Source: Aradus depressus (Eukaryota; Arthropoda; Insecta; Hemiptera; Aradidae). From it: a DNA stretch of 64,000 nt. Position numbers and translations under genes: made by a program. The notes beneath the pieces are model-generated. The model saw only the letters and a list, made by a program, of their open reading frames with translations. It was not told the DNA's origin and did no database searches. This document shows, piece by piece, positions 21,289 to 31,478 of this stretch (the first letter of the stretch is position 1; every line of letters starts with the position of its first letter). The stretch spans positions 7,410,501-7,474,500 of the forward strand of contig OY759227.1 in NCBI GenBank assembly GCA_963662175.1, in the 5' to 3' direction.

Positions 21289-24200
21289 ATGTTTGCATGC
21301 GATCGGCGTGATGTGGTGGTTGCCTCAAAATCTGATTTGGACGCTCATAAAGCTGATCGTCATCCTGCTATTGTTTGTCAAAAATGTTTAACATTTAGGG
21401 CTTACGACCTAAAGCGGCATGAGCTGAGTTGTGGCAATAGGTATAAATGTAAACACTGCGGGCATCAATTTTCGAACAGTTATAACGGGCGCCGTCACGA
21501 ATCCGCGTGTGAGGACGCCCCGGTTGCTAAAACATCAAGAACTGAGCCCCTTAAACAGACGCTATTAAGACTTGGACCCGATGAATGTAACGTAGCCCCA
21601 TATGAAACATCCTTCGAAGGGCGCGTAAAATCGTACTTCATTCGATCCGATAAATATGGCTATCTAGAGGGGTTCTTGAAAGATGTCCGTGACTGTTTAA
21701 AGAATAAAATAATTGAGGAGATAAGCCACCACAAAGCCCTAAAAGTTAATTTCTTGGTCGAATGTCTTTTTGAAAATGTAGCCGGGGATAAATCAGATAA
21801 GGCCTTCAAGACTAAAAATAAGCCTGTTTACATGGACACCAACCTTGACGAGTATTTAAATGTGGCATTTAAAAAACTAATTACGGAAATGGAGGAGGCT
21901 CAGATGCAGAAAAGCGGGTGGAGTCTTTATGCTGTAGACGGAATGCGCCTGCGTATTAACAAATATCAGCCTTTGCGGGGGAGTACCTACATTCCCTTAC
22001 CCCCCGAAATTCAAGCCCGAAAAGCTTGTATTAATGTGCAAGACGATAATGAGGAATGCTTTAAATACGCCATCTTGTCAAAATTTGTCCAAAATAAACC
22101 CCAAAGATCCTGTAACTATAGGAATCTCGAGCACCCCTACGACTTCTCTGACATCTCTTTCCCTACCCCCTTCGTGAAATTAAAAAATTTGAAAAATCAA
22201 ATAATATTTCTATAAATGTTTTTGGGTTGGACGAAAACAATAATGTGTACCCTATTAAAGTTGTAGAAACGGTAAATTCCCAGCACCGCGATTTACTTTT
22301 ACTTGATAACGGAGAAAAACAGCATTATGTTTACATCAAAAACTTCGAAAAGCTTGTGGGGCCCCAAATGACAAAACGCTCCCATAAAATTTCAATCTGT
22401 AAAAGATGCTTCGCACACTATGACGATCGGTATGGGAAATCGGCCGCAGATAAATTGAGGGAGCATACAATTTATTGCAATACCAATAAACCGGTTAAAA
22501 TATAATTAGCTCCGGACCCTATTTTAGAGTTTAAAACTGTAGAGAGAACACTCCGTCTCCCCTTTGTCATTTACGCGGATTTTGAGACAATGCTAATCCC
22601 CGTCCCCGAAGATACATCCAAGGCTATTGTCCCTTATCAGAAGCATGAGGCTTATTCATTCGGTGTGCACGTAGTATCGGACATAGAGGATATTCCCCCG
22701 TACATTTATCGCGGTCCTGATGCACGAGCCCATTTTATAAAATATATTGATGAGCTTGCTTTAAAAATTTCAAAGATTTATGCCCATAACGTTCCTATCG
22801 TAATGTCAAATGACGAGGAGGAAAATTGGCGTGCCGCAGCTCTTCTTTGTGGGGGTGACTTTCCGCAGTATAATCCTAAGGTTCGCGATCATGATCATTT
22901 AACCGGTAAATATAGGGGGGCAGCCTGTAACCGATGCAATCTCAGGTGTAAGACCCCCTCTTATATCCCTATAATTTTACATAATTTATCAAATTATGAC
23001 GCTAATATCATAGTCTTAGAATTAGGTAAAGACTCAAAACGTGTTGATGTTATTCCAAATTCCGAGGAAAAATATATAAGTTTCACTAAGCATATACATG
23101 GCTTGAAACTTCGGTTTATTGATTCTTACCGGTTTATGAGTCGAAGCTTGGACTATCTAGTCAGTATGCTTCCGGAAGAGGCGTTTAAGGAAACGTCTAA
23201 ATATTTTACGGAGCATCAATTGCATCTTGTAACAAAGAAGGGGGTTTTTTGTTATGACTACATTCATTCATGGGAAAAATTGGACGAAGAACGATTACCA
23301 CCCCGGGAAAATTTTTTCAACAGTGGCCGGGTTGTGTGGGAAACTTTTAGATGTTCCACTCTCGGGGATTACAGCGATATTTACCTAAAGACGGATGTCC
23401 TCCTGCTTGCGGATGTGTTTCAGCAGTTCCGTAATGTTATGATGACGTCGCACAAGGTAGATGCCGCCCACTACTTCACAGCTCCCGGGATGACGTGGGA
23501 CGCCATGTTAAAATATACGGGGGTGAAATTAGAGCAATTACAAGACTATGATATGGTGCTCTTTTTCGAGAGGGGTATTCGCGGGGGTTTATGCCAGGTC
23601 TCCCATAGGTATGCGAAGGCGAATAATAAATATATGCCCGAGTATGATCTGGAAAAGGAATCCTCCTACATCGCCTACCTAGATGCAAATAATTTATACG
23701 GTCATGCTATGAGTAGACCATTGCCGTGCGGTGAATTCAAGTGGGTAGATAATCCGGAGAATATAGATATTGAGAAGTTGGAGGAAGATGACGAAACTGG
23801 CTATGTTTTTGAAGTAGATATAGACTACCCCTCCGAATTACATACAGACCATAATGTTTTACCCTTTTTACCTGAATCAATGATCCCTCCAGGCGGCAAA
23901 TTCCCGAAATCAGTTGCCCATTTAAATTCTCGGAAACGGTATGTTGTACATTGTGTTAATTTAAATCAGGCAATTAAACATGGATTGCGTGTCACAAAGG
24001 TTCATCGCGCAATACAATTTCGACAGTTTCGTTGGTTGCAGTCACTTCGGAAAAAGGCAAAAAATGATTTTGAAAAAGATTTTTACAAATTACTTAACAA
24101 TGCGGTTTTCGGCAAAACAATGGAGAATATAAGAAATCGGATGAATATGGAGCTGGTTACCAACCCGAAAAGGCTCATAAAACTAATAGCAAAAGCCAAT

Positions 24201-24857
24201 TTCTTGGACCGCGTTAACCATGAGAACTTGGTTGCCGTGACTACGAGTAAAACTAAATTAGTATTTGACAAACCGATATACGTAGGCATGTCAATTCTCG
24301 ACTTATCCAAGGCGGTTATGTACGATTTTCACTACGACGTAATGTTAAAAAAATATGGACCGGACATACTAAAACTTTGTTACACCGATACAGACAGCCT
24401 AGTTTATTTGATTCGTACCGCCGACTGGTACGATGATATGAAATCTATGGCTCAGTACTTTGACCCTTCCGACTATCCGACCGACCACCCGTTGCATTCC
24501 GATCTGAATAAAAAAGTTCTTGGAAAGTTTAAAGATGAGACAAACGGGAAAATTACAAAAAAATTCGTGGGCTTGAGACCGAAAATATACGCCTTGGATA
24601 TCAGTAAAAATATAAAAAAAGTTATAAAGGGAATAAAGAAATCATCCGTTGCTAAAAATATAACATTCGAGGATTATGAAAATGTACTTTTTAATGGGGA
24701 AACCGTTTACACAGATATGAAAATGATCCAGTCGAAAAAACACGAGCTGTTTACGGTTAAAATAACTAAAAAAGGGTTATCCTCCGTAGATGACAAACGT
24801 ATAATTTTATCCGATGGTATTCATACCCTAGCCCATGGCCATTATAAGGCCGCCTAG
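21289..24857 (+). pseudogene. Protein-primed type B DNA polymerase (PolB), broken
   Basis: The N-terminus has C2H2-like fingers (CQKC, CKHC...H...H). A conserved middle with LKVNFLVECLFENV and EECFKYAI follows. After a frameshift near 22175 and an in-frame TAA near 22503, the catalytic part is open from 22506: exonuclease DFET, HNLSNYDAN and YLKTDVLLLAD; polymerase YLDANNLYG, LLNNAVFGKTMEN, YTDTDS, and a K-x-Y motif in LRPKIYAL. Between exonuclease motifs 1 and 2 is VRDHDHLTGKYRGAACNRCN, an endonuclease VII-like HNH signature common in this family. It copies the element DNA from a protein primer. All catalytic residues survive, so only the two lesions inactivate it. It ends LAHGHYKAA. Confidence 0.92.
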
Positions 24858-24959
24858 TCTAATTGAACATGATTTGGCTTGCCCGACCGGTTTGAGTTTG
24901 GAGGGGGAATGGAAGAAAAACATGAGCAACTCTCAGTTGCTTATTGAGTCTCACCTGCA

Positions 24960-25467
24960 ATGGAGTTGAATCTAGCGACAGAGTTTCCCCTCAATAGATC
25001 AAAAACCAAGGTTATTAAGGTTGGTCTTCTCAACCAATCACCTGTTGTGGTATTTTGCCACAAGAAAATATCGCTTTATCTGGACAATGGAGATTGGGCA
25101 GCCTTCTCTACTAACACCGACCCTCTGCGCAACTACATCAGACGAAAAGGGAGAAAAAGGCCGGCAAATGACCTCCCAGATTCTCTTCGAATACGAAACA
25201 TACTTTTAAAATTTGGACTCACTGGACGAAACCGAAGTGTGAGTATTTCAAACTCATATCCCTGGATCACCATGCTCGTCAACAGCCCTTCTCCGCACAT
25301 ATCCCTGTCAAGTTAATTGATAAAATTGACTATTATTTAAACCTTTAGTCAACAATATTATCTAAATGTTTTGAATTCTTTCCATCACAGCTAACTACTG
25401 ACGATTCTTGTATAAATTTAAATACTGTTGATTGGAACGACATGTATGCTCTATTTATGAATAAATG
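24960..25467 (+). pseudogene. Accessory protein K, degraded copy
   Basis: The first 119 codons match the intact 182-aa frame at 62741-63289 and that at 35126-35671 (shared SKTKVIKVGLLNQSP, KGRKRP, LTGRNRSVSISN). Then a TAA and a small deletion follow, and homologous codons continue to NTVDWNDMYALFMNK at 25467 with another stop. The family is unrecognised. It begins with a possible PC4-like strand set (FCHKKISLYLD), a weak idea. It lies 102 bp after polB on the same strand. Confidence 0.75.
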
Positions 25468-25598
25468 ACCATGTTTCTTGATTTCGTTAATTTATTTCCC
25501 TTTTTCAATTATTATAAGTAATGTTTTAAAACAATTGGGGGTTAAAAATTAGTAGCAACATATGGAATAAAATATTTATTATATTCAGTTTATATATA

Positions 25599-26490
25599 CA
25601 CTTATAATTTTAAACAAAGTATACAATCTTTCTTCATGGGTGTGGGGCCATCGATCTGGTCAGAAGAAAATTTGAAGTGCTGGGTACATCGGCGACACAT
25701 CTGGAACCTCGAATCCGCACGCGAATTATCGGGTAGCTTGTCCCATAGGTGCTCAATAGCATAGTCGTATAGATGTAGGACCAGGACTGGTGGTAACTCC
25801 TTTAAATCTTCCGGCTCCAAATTCCAGATATAAGTTTGAGAAAGTTTCTTTAAAGCTGCATCCATTTTAACACTGATTAAACCAATAACATGAAGGGTTG
25901 TGTCTCTTATGGTACATGTGCGGACAGACCGTCTGACTTATATCACATTTCAGGTTACAGTAGACACATATCGCAATATCATTCAAGTGTTTCACAAACC
26001 CATGAAAAGCCAGTACTTTATTAGTAGATTTACGAAAGGTTTTTTCACGAACCTTTTCATTGTACAAATCAGTTTGAGACGGATGTTTGCTTATCCAATC
26101 CTCCAACTTGAATGCTTGATTGAGTGAACAAGTGTGGGATGTCCCGCCATGGAAATTACAAGTAGTCTCGTGTGGGGGTAATTTTTTCAAATTCGGACAA
26201 CCATAGTCGTGTAGGTCATAAACTGGTTTTTGAGCAATATTTTCAAGGAACGCACACTTCTCCAGTCCTTTCGCCCAGATGAATTTGGACGATGCAGTAG
26301 CTGTACGCAAGAAGTCTTCAAGACTTGTATATTCCGTATCTCCATACTCCCAACGAATATTATGAATATGCTTCTTAACCCATTGATTTACACGACTAGT
26401 TTGCAAAGATTCATCAACATTCTGAGGTGGGAGGAAAAACCAGTGAAGTGATGTATTGTGTGTGAGAACTGTCAGCTCCTTGACAAACCG
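25599..26490 (-). pseudogene. DxQGF-family accessory protein (nuclease-like?), frameshifted
   Basis: The C-terminal 270 codons are open but cross from one frame to another near 25866. Visible are KELTVLTHNTSLHWFF, HNIRWEYGDTEY, AKGLEKCAFL, YDLHDYGCPNLKKL, a Cys/His-rich middle (CNFHGGTSHTC; CVYCNLKC...CPHMYHKRH) and an end with CRRC and CILC. The N-terminal DxQG-type segment is in another frame near 26490. Copies at 61928-62635 and 35776-36265 are shorter. The plan (Asp near the N-terminus, Glu/Asp pairs, His) recalls an RNase H-fold exonuclease, which is inference. The zinc-binding Cys/His clusters are clear. Confidence 0.7.
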
Positions 26491-26539
26491 TCCCCCTGAT
26501 AACCTTGATGTTTGCGGCGGGTAGATAGAAAACTAATGG

Positions 26540-26626
26540 TGAGGCTCCCTTCACAGTCTATTTATAGCTTCCTCACAAGGTGAGGCTCCCTCTTTCACGC
26601 AGTATTTTTATAGCTTCCTCACAAGG
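26540..26626 (-). promoter_or_regulatory. Tandemly duplicated TATA segment
   Basis: Two direct copies, 26540-26580 (41 bp) and 26581-26626 (46 bp), each with TGAGGCTCCC at one end and GCTTCCTCACAAGG at the other. On the minus strand each carries CTATAAA, so the accessory gene to the left has two TATA boxes. The second copy also contains the last codons of the capsid gene (VRKL stop at 26608). Maverick B has only one copy (near 61865). Confidence 0.6.
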
Positions 26627-27815
26627 CCTATAAGAGGATTCAATTCAATTAATTTATCGTGTATTATGAGACAATATGCTCGAGTATTCGGAGGAAATGG
26701 CCTGGTCGCATGAAGGTCCAAACGAATGTCAACAGTGGCAATCTTCAAAGTGTCTTGCTGTCGTGATACATCAAGAACTGTAATGGGGGCGATCTCACTA
26801 AAGTCCTTTCTAGAGAGTAGTGGTTCACCATAATTCTTACCATAATAGCTCATTTGAAATCTTTGATACATATCGTAAAGGAGAGCATATCACCCTTTAT
26901 CAAAATCAAGGTTTAAATCGTCGTATGGAAACATTTCACTGTTTAGATACAATTTAATATTGGACAAGTTACATGCGTCAAATTGGCTCGAATCCTTCGC
27001 CTTTTTGTCAACTCTATCTGTCTGAAAGGCTACAATTATGTATCGAGGCTTTTCCAGTGCTGAACTTGTCTTGACACTCCATGTATTTTGGGTGTTTTCT
27101 GGTAGGGCAGGGTACTCTGACAATTCCCATGATCGAAAAGGAATTGTCAACGTCTGATCTCGGTCTAAAATCCGTAATAGCCGTAATCTTTGTACATCGG
27201 ATACTTTTATCTCCAGTTCACTTTGGCCAAAGTGAGTTGAACCTTGTCTTCCAAAATTGAATTTGCGTCATTCTTTGACCTAATTAGAATAAGCTCGTGC
27301 TTTGAGTGGATAATCACTTTAGTGAAATCATTTAGAAATCCCATGAGAGTGTTGAGGGGGAGACATACATTAAAATGGCCGTCTTTGTCTATAGAAATAG
27401 CACCATCTTTCTTGGGCATCATCCAACCTGCATTACCTAATCCGCTGACTTAGTTAGGTGTTAAAGATACGTACCCCTTCAAAGTACTCACTATGCCCGG
27501 ATTGCGGACTTTATCTATTTCCACGCCATTCAATTCATAGCGGATTTCATCAAACATAAACGCAAAGGCATTATTTGCCAACTTTGCAGTTGATGTAGTT
27601 ATTTTTTTATCAGGCCCCTCCTTTTGAATAGATCCTTCCAAATAGAGATAACTTGCACATGGTAATATGTACAAATCCTGCTGGTGAATGGGTATGCGAA
27701 TCTCATCAGAGTTCTTCAAATTTGCAGTATTAAAGGGATTATATGTGTGAAACTGCAGCTCTGTAATACTATCATCAAACCGGACTTCTTCTGTGATGTC
27801 TAGAATGTCGTTCAT
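26608..27815 (-). pseudogene. Major capsid protein, broken
   Basis: Double jelly-roll capsid of the Polinton/adintovirus type, about 400 codons from MNDILDITEEVRFDD to LIGLVRKL. The order is QQDLYILPCASYLYLEG, AFMFDEIRYELNGVEIDK, NPGIVSTLKGYVSL, DGAISIDKDGHFNVCLPL, FPYDDLNLDF, and MYQRFQMSYYGKNYGEPLLS. Lesions: TAA for a Gln codon after VSLTPN (about 27450), a frame change after KVNWR (about 27207), and TGA for an Arg codon after DFDKG (about 26890). Its start overlaps the 46-aa gene by 4 bp. The assignment rests on position next to penton, basic peptide and protease and on likeness to Maverick capsids. Confidence 0.85.
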
Positions 27816-27952
27816 TGTCGTTTCACTTTCAAACCTAGTCTTTTCAAAAATCGAATATTGGCCGGAGTCAATCGTCTCATGTACGGTCTCGTACTAATGG
27901 GGCGAAGATGATGTTCTAAACTTATATACCGGGGTCTAAAGTCAATCGCCAT
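27812..27952 (-). CDS. 46-aa Arg-rich peptide between penton and capsid
   Basis: An open frame starts at an ATG 11 bases before the end of the penton frame and ends in an ATGA overlap with the capsid start. The peptide has about ten Arg residues (FRPRYISL, STRPYMRRLTP, KRLGLKVKRQ) and no acidic cluster. The same gene, same length and overlaps occur in Maverick B at 60513-60653, with most substitutions conservative. Its place and charge recall the small basic core peptides of adenoviruses, but that link is inference. It remains open in both elements although the genes on both sides are often broken. Confidence 0.75.
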   Translation of the reverse strand: MAIDFRPRYISLEHHLRPISTRPYMRRLTPANIRFLKRLGLKVKRQ

Positions 27953-28664
27953 TTTTCTTTATATGAATATGAATGGTTATAGTTTCGTTTCTAAATTTGA
28001 TTGGATGACCGTCTTGGTCGACTATTCGTAATGTAATGTTGTCAAGGGATTTGGTATTAACTCCTAAATATACAATGGGCGATGGTGTCTCTACAATTTT
28101 GTACCCTGCCTCAACCGTTGGATAAAATTCATACAATGTGTGAACAGGTTTTCCATTTCGATACGCGCCAAAAACAATGTTCCATTCAATAGCAATTGTA
28201 TTGACTTTCATCATTTTTACAATCCCCGGTGAGGTATGAAGCCCGTCTCCAGGATGTAGGGTATGCTTTACCTCATCTATACTATGATCCCACCCCAATA
28301 AAGACCCAATGGAATTTTTCTTACCCAATGTATTAAAAAATACCGTTTTTGTACATCTCAATTCGGTTTTTAATGTATTATTATTGGCTCGGATTATAAC
28401 ATGATCACCTTTTCTCCTGAATGTCATATGTTCTTGTAAATATTCTGCGAGCGCTTCCAACTCATATGTCCCCACTGGTATTTTAATTTTTTCATCACCA
28501 TAATAGAACATGTCATTCTCCCCCTCAATAATGTTAGGTATTGAATTATATGTGGTAAAACCTAAAAGTCCAATCGAATACTCTCCATCTGATAGGTCTA
28601 TTGCGGGAAAAATGTCTGCACTTAAAATGTTCTCAGCACCCGAAAGAGTAAAGCTGTAGCTCAT
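27942..28664 (-). CDS. Penton / minor capsid protein
   Basis: 240 aa, intact. It begins MSYSFTLSGAENILSADIFP and has SGEYSIGLLGFTTYNSIPNI, KIKIPVGTYELEALAEYLQ, PSPIVYLGVNTKSLDNITL and an end in HIHIKKNGD, the pattern of Polinton single jelly-roll vertex proteins. It would occupy capsid vertices. It overlaps the protease gene by 4 bp upstream and the basic peptide by 11 bp downstream, showing a tightly packed cluster transcribed to the left. The copy in B (59808-60523) has a frameshift and a small deletion. Confidence 0.85.
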   Translation of the reverse strand: MSYSFTLSGAENILSADIFPAIDLSDGEYSIGLLGFTTYNSIPNIIEGENDMFYYGDEKIKIPVGTYELEALAEYLQEHMTFRRKGDHVIIRANNNTLKTELRCTKTVFFNTLGKKNSIGSLLGWDHSIDEVKHTLHPGDGLHTSPGIVKMMKVNTIAIEWNIVFGAYRNGKPVHTLYEFYPTVEAGYKIVETPSPIVYLGVNTKSLDNITLRIVDQDGHPIKFRNETITIHIHIKKNGD

Positions 28665-29032
28665 GACTGCATGTTACACTGCCCCTTATTCTCATTATAA
28701 AGGAATTGGATGCATAAGTGTCCACAATACGGAGTGTTCCAATCCTGATATCGATCGCGATTGTGTTCGATTGTACATCCTTTTAAATACCTGATAATTT
28801 CATGTGGAGGTGGTACATTTCCAAAGGAATCGAAATATTTGATTTTATTTCTATGTTTGACATAGCAAACCCAATGTGATCCAAGTTCATTGAGTCTATT
28901 AAGGTTCACAATGCCAGATTCATATATTTTTGGTTTCTCTGGTAATGCGTCTCTCATGAATACTCCTCAGAAATGACATAGGGTTTTAGCATATTTTGCC
29001 AAGTCCAGATTTGTAAGAGCTCTATCGGGTAG
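28661..29032 (-). pseudogene. Adenovirus-type cysteine protease, N-terminus interrupted
   Basis: The 98-codon frame from 28957 holds the core: catalytic His in GSHWVCYVK, Asp in KYFDSFGN, and Cys in YCGHLCIQFL, the adenain (C5) arrangement. Upstream codons up to about 29030 (ALTNLDLAKYAKTLCHF) are clearly homologous to the B copy but end in TGA just before GVFMRDAL, where B has an Arg codon. So either the 98-aa form starts at the internal Met or the gene is broken. The enzyme would process capsid precursors. Usual family length is longer, about 130 or more. Confidence 0.8.
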
Positions 29033-29785
29033 TCAAATTTGAGTTTTTCTTTTTCTGTACGGTCTAACATATAGGCCGTATCCTTTTCTGTATGGCCTCA
29101 CATATAATCCTTGACCAATCTTCTGACCTTCCATTGTTCTATTATGTCTTTTCATTTCCTCCAATTTTGCCCTTGCATTCTGAACATCAGATACAGTTTT
29201 AGCTATAGCCGACGCACCTCCAGCTAAACTACCGAGAGTAGACAGACCTGCAAATAAGGGTACGAGAAAGGGTAATACTCCACCGGTTTTAGGCAATGGG
29301 AGCACTCTTGGCGTCTTGGTAATTTTCCATTTTTGTAAATATCGTTTAGCCTTTTTCAATGCAATAACTGAGGCTTTATCAATAGGTAAATGATGGCGTA
29401 CTCGCGCAGCTTTTATAAGTTTGCCAAATGAACTACCACGTAGTCCCGAACCCATTTTAACTTTGGCTTTCATTGCATTAGTTACAACCCAAGCAGCCGT
29501 CTTCTCTCCCCACTTTGCCTCCTTAGATTGTATTCTTGCCCAAGCTTTATCTGCCAAGATTCTATCTGCTGTGTGACGCTGAGATAAATCTTTAGTTTTT
29601 GAATAGGATATATCGTAATCACGACAGGCTTCGTCTAGAGGATTAATTCCTCTAATACCTCGGGCTAAGCGTTCTTGTGGGCGGGTGCCAGGACCGCAAA
29701 AATTATAACCTGGGATGTGAGCTTCAAATGGCAGCTTATTGATCAGAGTGTTTACAATGGTGCCTCCTACTATCTTTCGTTTCAT
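29033..29785 (-). CDS. Phospholipase A2-domain virion protein
   Basis: 250 aa. The start has a parvovirus-type PLA2: calcium loop NFCGPGT (about 30) and active-site helix DEACRDYDISYS (about 52). The catalytic His of the HD pair is Tyr here; the copy in B keeps His. Residues 167-200 form a hydrophobic glycine/alanine-rich stretch (GGVLPFLVPLFAGLSTLGSLAG) likely to touch membranes. The end has two copies of GLYVRPYRK. Such proteins open endosomal membranes during entry. The loss of His predicts an inactive enzyme. It is divergent from the ATPase gene, whose start is only a few bases away. Confidence 0.85.
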   Translation of the reverse strand: MKRKIVGGTIVNTLINKLPFEAHIPGYNFCGPGTRPQERLARGIRGINPLDEACRDYDISYSKTKDLSQRHTADRILADKAWARIQSKEAKWGEKTAAWVVTNAMKAKVKMGSGLRGSSFGKLIKAARVRHHLPIDKASVIALKKAKRYLQKWKITKTPRVLPLPKTGGVLPFLVPLFAGLSTLGSLAGGASAIAKTVSDVQNARAKLEEMKRHNRTMEGQKIGQGLYVRPYRKGYGLYVRPYRKRKTQI

Positions 29786-29790
29786 ACTGA

Positions 29791-30305
29791 ATGCTGGCGC
29801 TCATATCCATAAATTTATATACAGATGCTTCTACCCAAGAGGTTTCATTCATCGAGATGCATTTGGAGTCTCAGCCTTTACAACTGAAAGTTGTTAATCT
29901 TCTTCCCAACGACAATGAAAATGTGGAATCCACGACGAGTCTGTTACCAGCAAGCTCCCCTGATAATTTTTTGCGGAGCTAGTGGATCGGGGAAAACCAA
30001 ATTGGTCATTAGCCTTCTCCTCGATGAAAATGGTCTTCGTTTTGAAAATGTTTACGTTTACTCTCGATTGGGTTCCTGAAATTAACAATGCCAACTTTTT
30101 AATACTTTTTCGTCAAGATCTGATAAATTTAAAACATATTTATCAAGATCATGTCAGCTCGGGTGATCTTACATTTGATTTGTTTGAAAAAATGTGCGCT
30201 CTATGTTGGGACGTCGACCCATATGGGTTCTTTGTCCTTGATAAAACCCGGGAGGTGGACAGGGGGAGGTATCGGAAAGGATTTGACACATTTATATTAA
30301 TGTAG
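29791..30305 (+). pseudogene. Packaging ATPase (FtsK/HerA type), internally deleted
   Basis: Its Walker A motif GASGSGKT lies at about 29970-29993, after an N-terminus ending PLQLKVVNLLP (ATG likely 29857) that is in another frame. After VYVYSRL the sequence jumps to NANFLILFRQDLINLKHIYQDHV. The B copy has about 75 more codons between, including Walker B (FIFDDI). So Walker B is lost and there is at least one frameshift. The family pumps DNA into capsids. The end FDTFILM is intact. Confidence 0.85.
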
Positions 30306-30330
30306 TAAATTAGTCTCTCCTCAGTTTAAA

Positions 30331-31257
30331 ATGAAACGTTCAATAGTACGCGATATTATTGAGACCTCTAAAGGTTTAAGAAAAAAATTCAAAACTATCA
30401 AGAGAGGATCTCTAGAGACCCAGGAATCACTGGAAAAAACATTCGAACCTGTTACTAAACCTCTTCAAGAATTAAGTGAAACTCTGAAAAGAGATAAAGT
30501 TTTCCCGTCAATGGCAGAAATTAAGGGCGTGAAGCAGACTCATCTCCCCACCTCGATTGCACCGAAATCAGAGAAATTAGGAATATATGCAGAGGAAACA
30601 CTTTTACCCCCTACCATTACACCAACAACAGGAACGTTTGGGAAAAGAAAATTTCAGCTTTACAATCCAACATTCACTGCTACTCCTGATGACGAAGAGA
30701 CTGAGCAACCTTTCGAAGAAGTATTTGAAAGTTCATCACCACCCCGTACCCCTGTAGAAGAGGCACAACGTTTGTCGCAAACATCGGCTGGTAAGGAGGA
30801 AGTTGAGCAGCTGTTAGAACATAGCAACATTGGACCTTATTTGCATCCATATATAAAAAAGTTTCTGAGTGGTCAAACAAGAGACTTGGACGATCGCTAT
30901 GGACTTCGCTTTCTTCCTAGCGGGGGATTAACATTGGGTGATACTAGCGTACAGGTGGACCATAATGATTTAACAGTCAATGGCCAATTTTATGAGGGGA
31001 CGCCAGGGCTCTATCAACTTTTGTTTTTAAAAGAGCCGAAGATTTACACGAATGAGGATTTAGAGAAATATAAGGAAATGCTGACGGTTTCAAATGCTCA
31101 TAAGCGACAGTTTAGTGAAGTGAAGGGCTTGAGCGGCAATAGAGGTTCAAAGTATAAAACTATTATCTCGAAACTCTTTCCACCTACAGCCGCCGCCGCT
31201 AGACACTATCAAACACGTCAGACTAAACAATCGCAATTTTCTGGCACGGGGTTATAG
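30331..31257 (+). CDS. DUF8207-like Maverick structural protein
   Basis: 308 aa, open. The basic N-terminus is MKRSIVRDIIETSKGLRKKF; a Pro/Thr-rich linker covers about 45-150. A conserved C-terminal domain has NIGPYLHPYIKKFLSG, YGLRFLPSGGLTLGDTSV, EGTPGLYQLLFLKEP and a tail rich in Lys/Arg and Gln. The family is widespread in arthropod Mavericks with no proven role. Position with fibre and ATPase suggests a minor virion component. Its stop touches the ATG of the next gene. Confidence 0.8.
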   Translation: MKRSIVRDIIETSKGLRKKFKTIKRGSLETQESLEKTFEPVTKPLQELSETLKRDKVFPSMAEIKGVKQTHLPTSIAPKSEKLGIYAEETLLPPTITPTTGTFGKRKFQLYNPTFTATPDDEETEQPFEEVFESSSPPRTPVEEAQRLSQTSAGKEEVEQLLEHSNIGPYLHPYIKKFLSGQTRDLDDRYGLRFLPSGGLTLGDTSVQVDHNDLTVNGQFYEGTPGLYQLLFLKEPKIYTNEDLEKYKEMLTVSNAHKRQFSEVKGLSGNRGSKYKTIISKLFPPTAAAARHYQTRQTKQSQFSGTGL

Positions 31258-31419
31258 ATGACTTACAGCAGACCTATATATGAGCGTTGGGATGATCCGA
31301 ATGAATTATGTGAGCGTCTGGCGTTGTTAATCGCCAGTCAGGACGCAGGAGGAGGACCTCATTCAAATGAAATTGCATCCATTTTGGAAGAATTGAGAAA
31401 AGCCGACATTATACATTAA
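31258..31419 (+). CDS. 53-aa WDDPNEL protein
   Basis: ATG follows directly after the stop of the preceding gene. The motif RWDDPNELCERLALL is followed by NEIASILEELRKADII. The same small frame occurs in B behind the same gene, so it is real. A helix-rich peptide is likely; no role is known. It was too short for long-frame searches. Confidence 0.7.
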   Translation: MTYSRPIYERWDDPNELCERLALLIASQDAGGGPHSNEIASILEELRKADIIH

Positions 31420-31478
31420 ACATGACGGGCCATGATGAATCACACCCCCAAGAGAAGACATGATGATTTAGTTCAACA

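Noticed and set aside
24960..25316. Gene K as a proven PC4-type coactivator
   Set aside because: Only a loose strand pattern; the PC4 DNA-binding residues cannot be recognised, so left as unknown.
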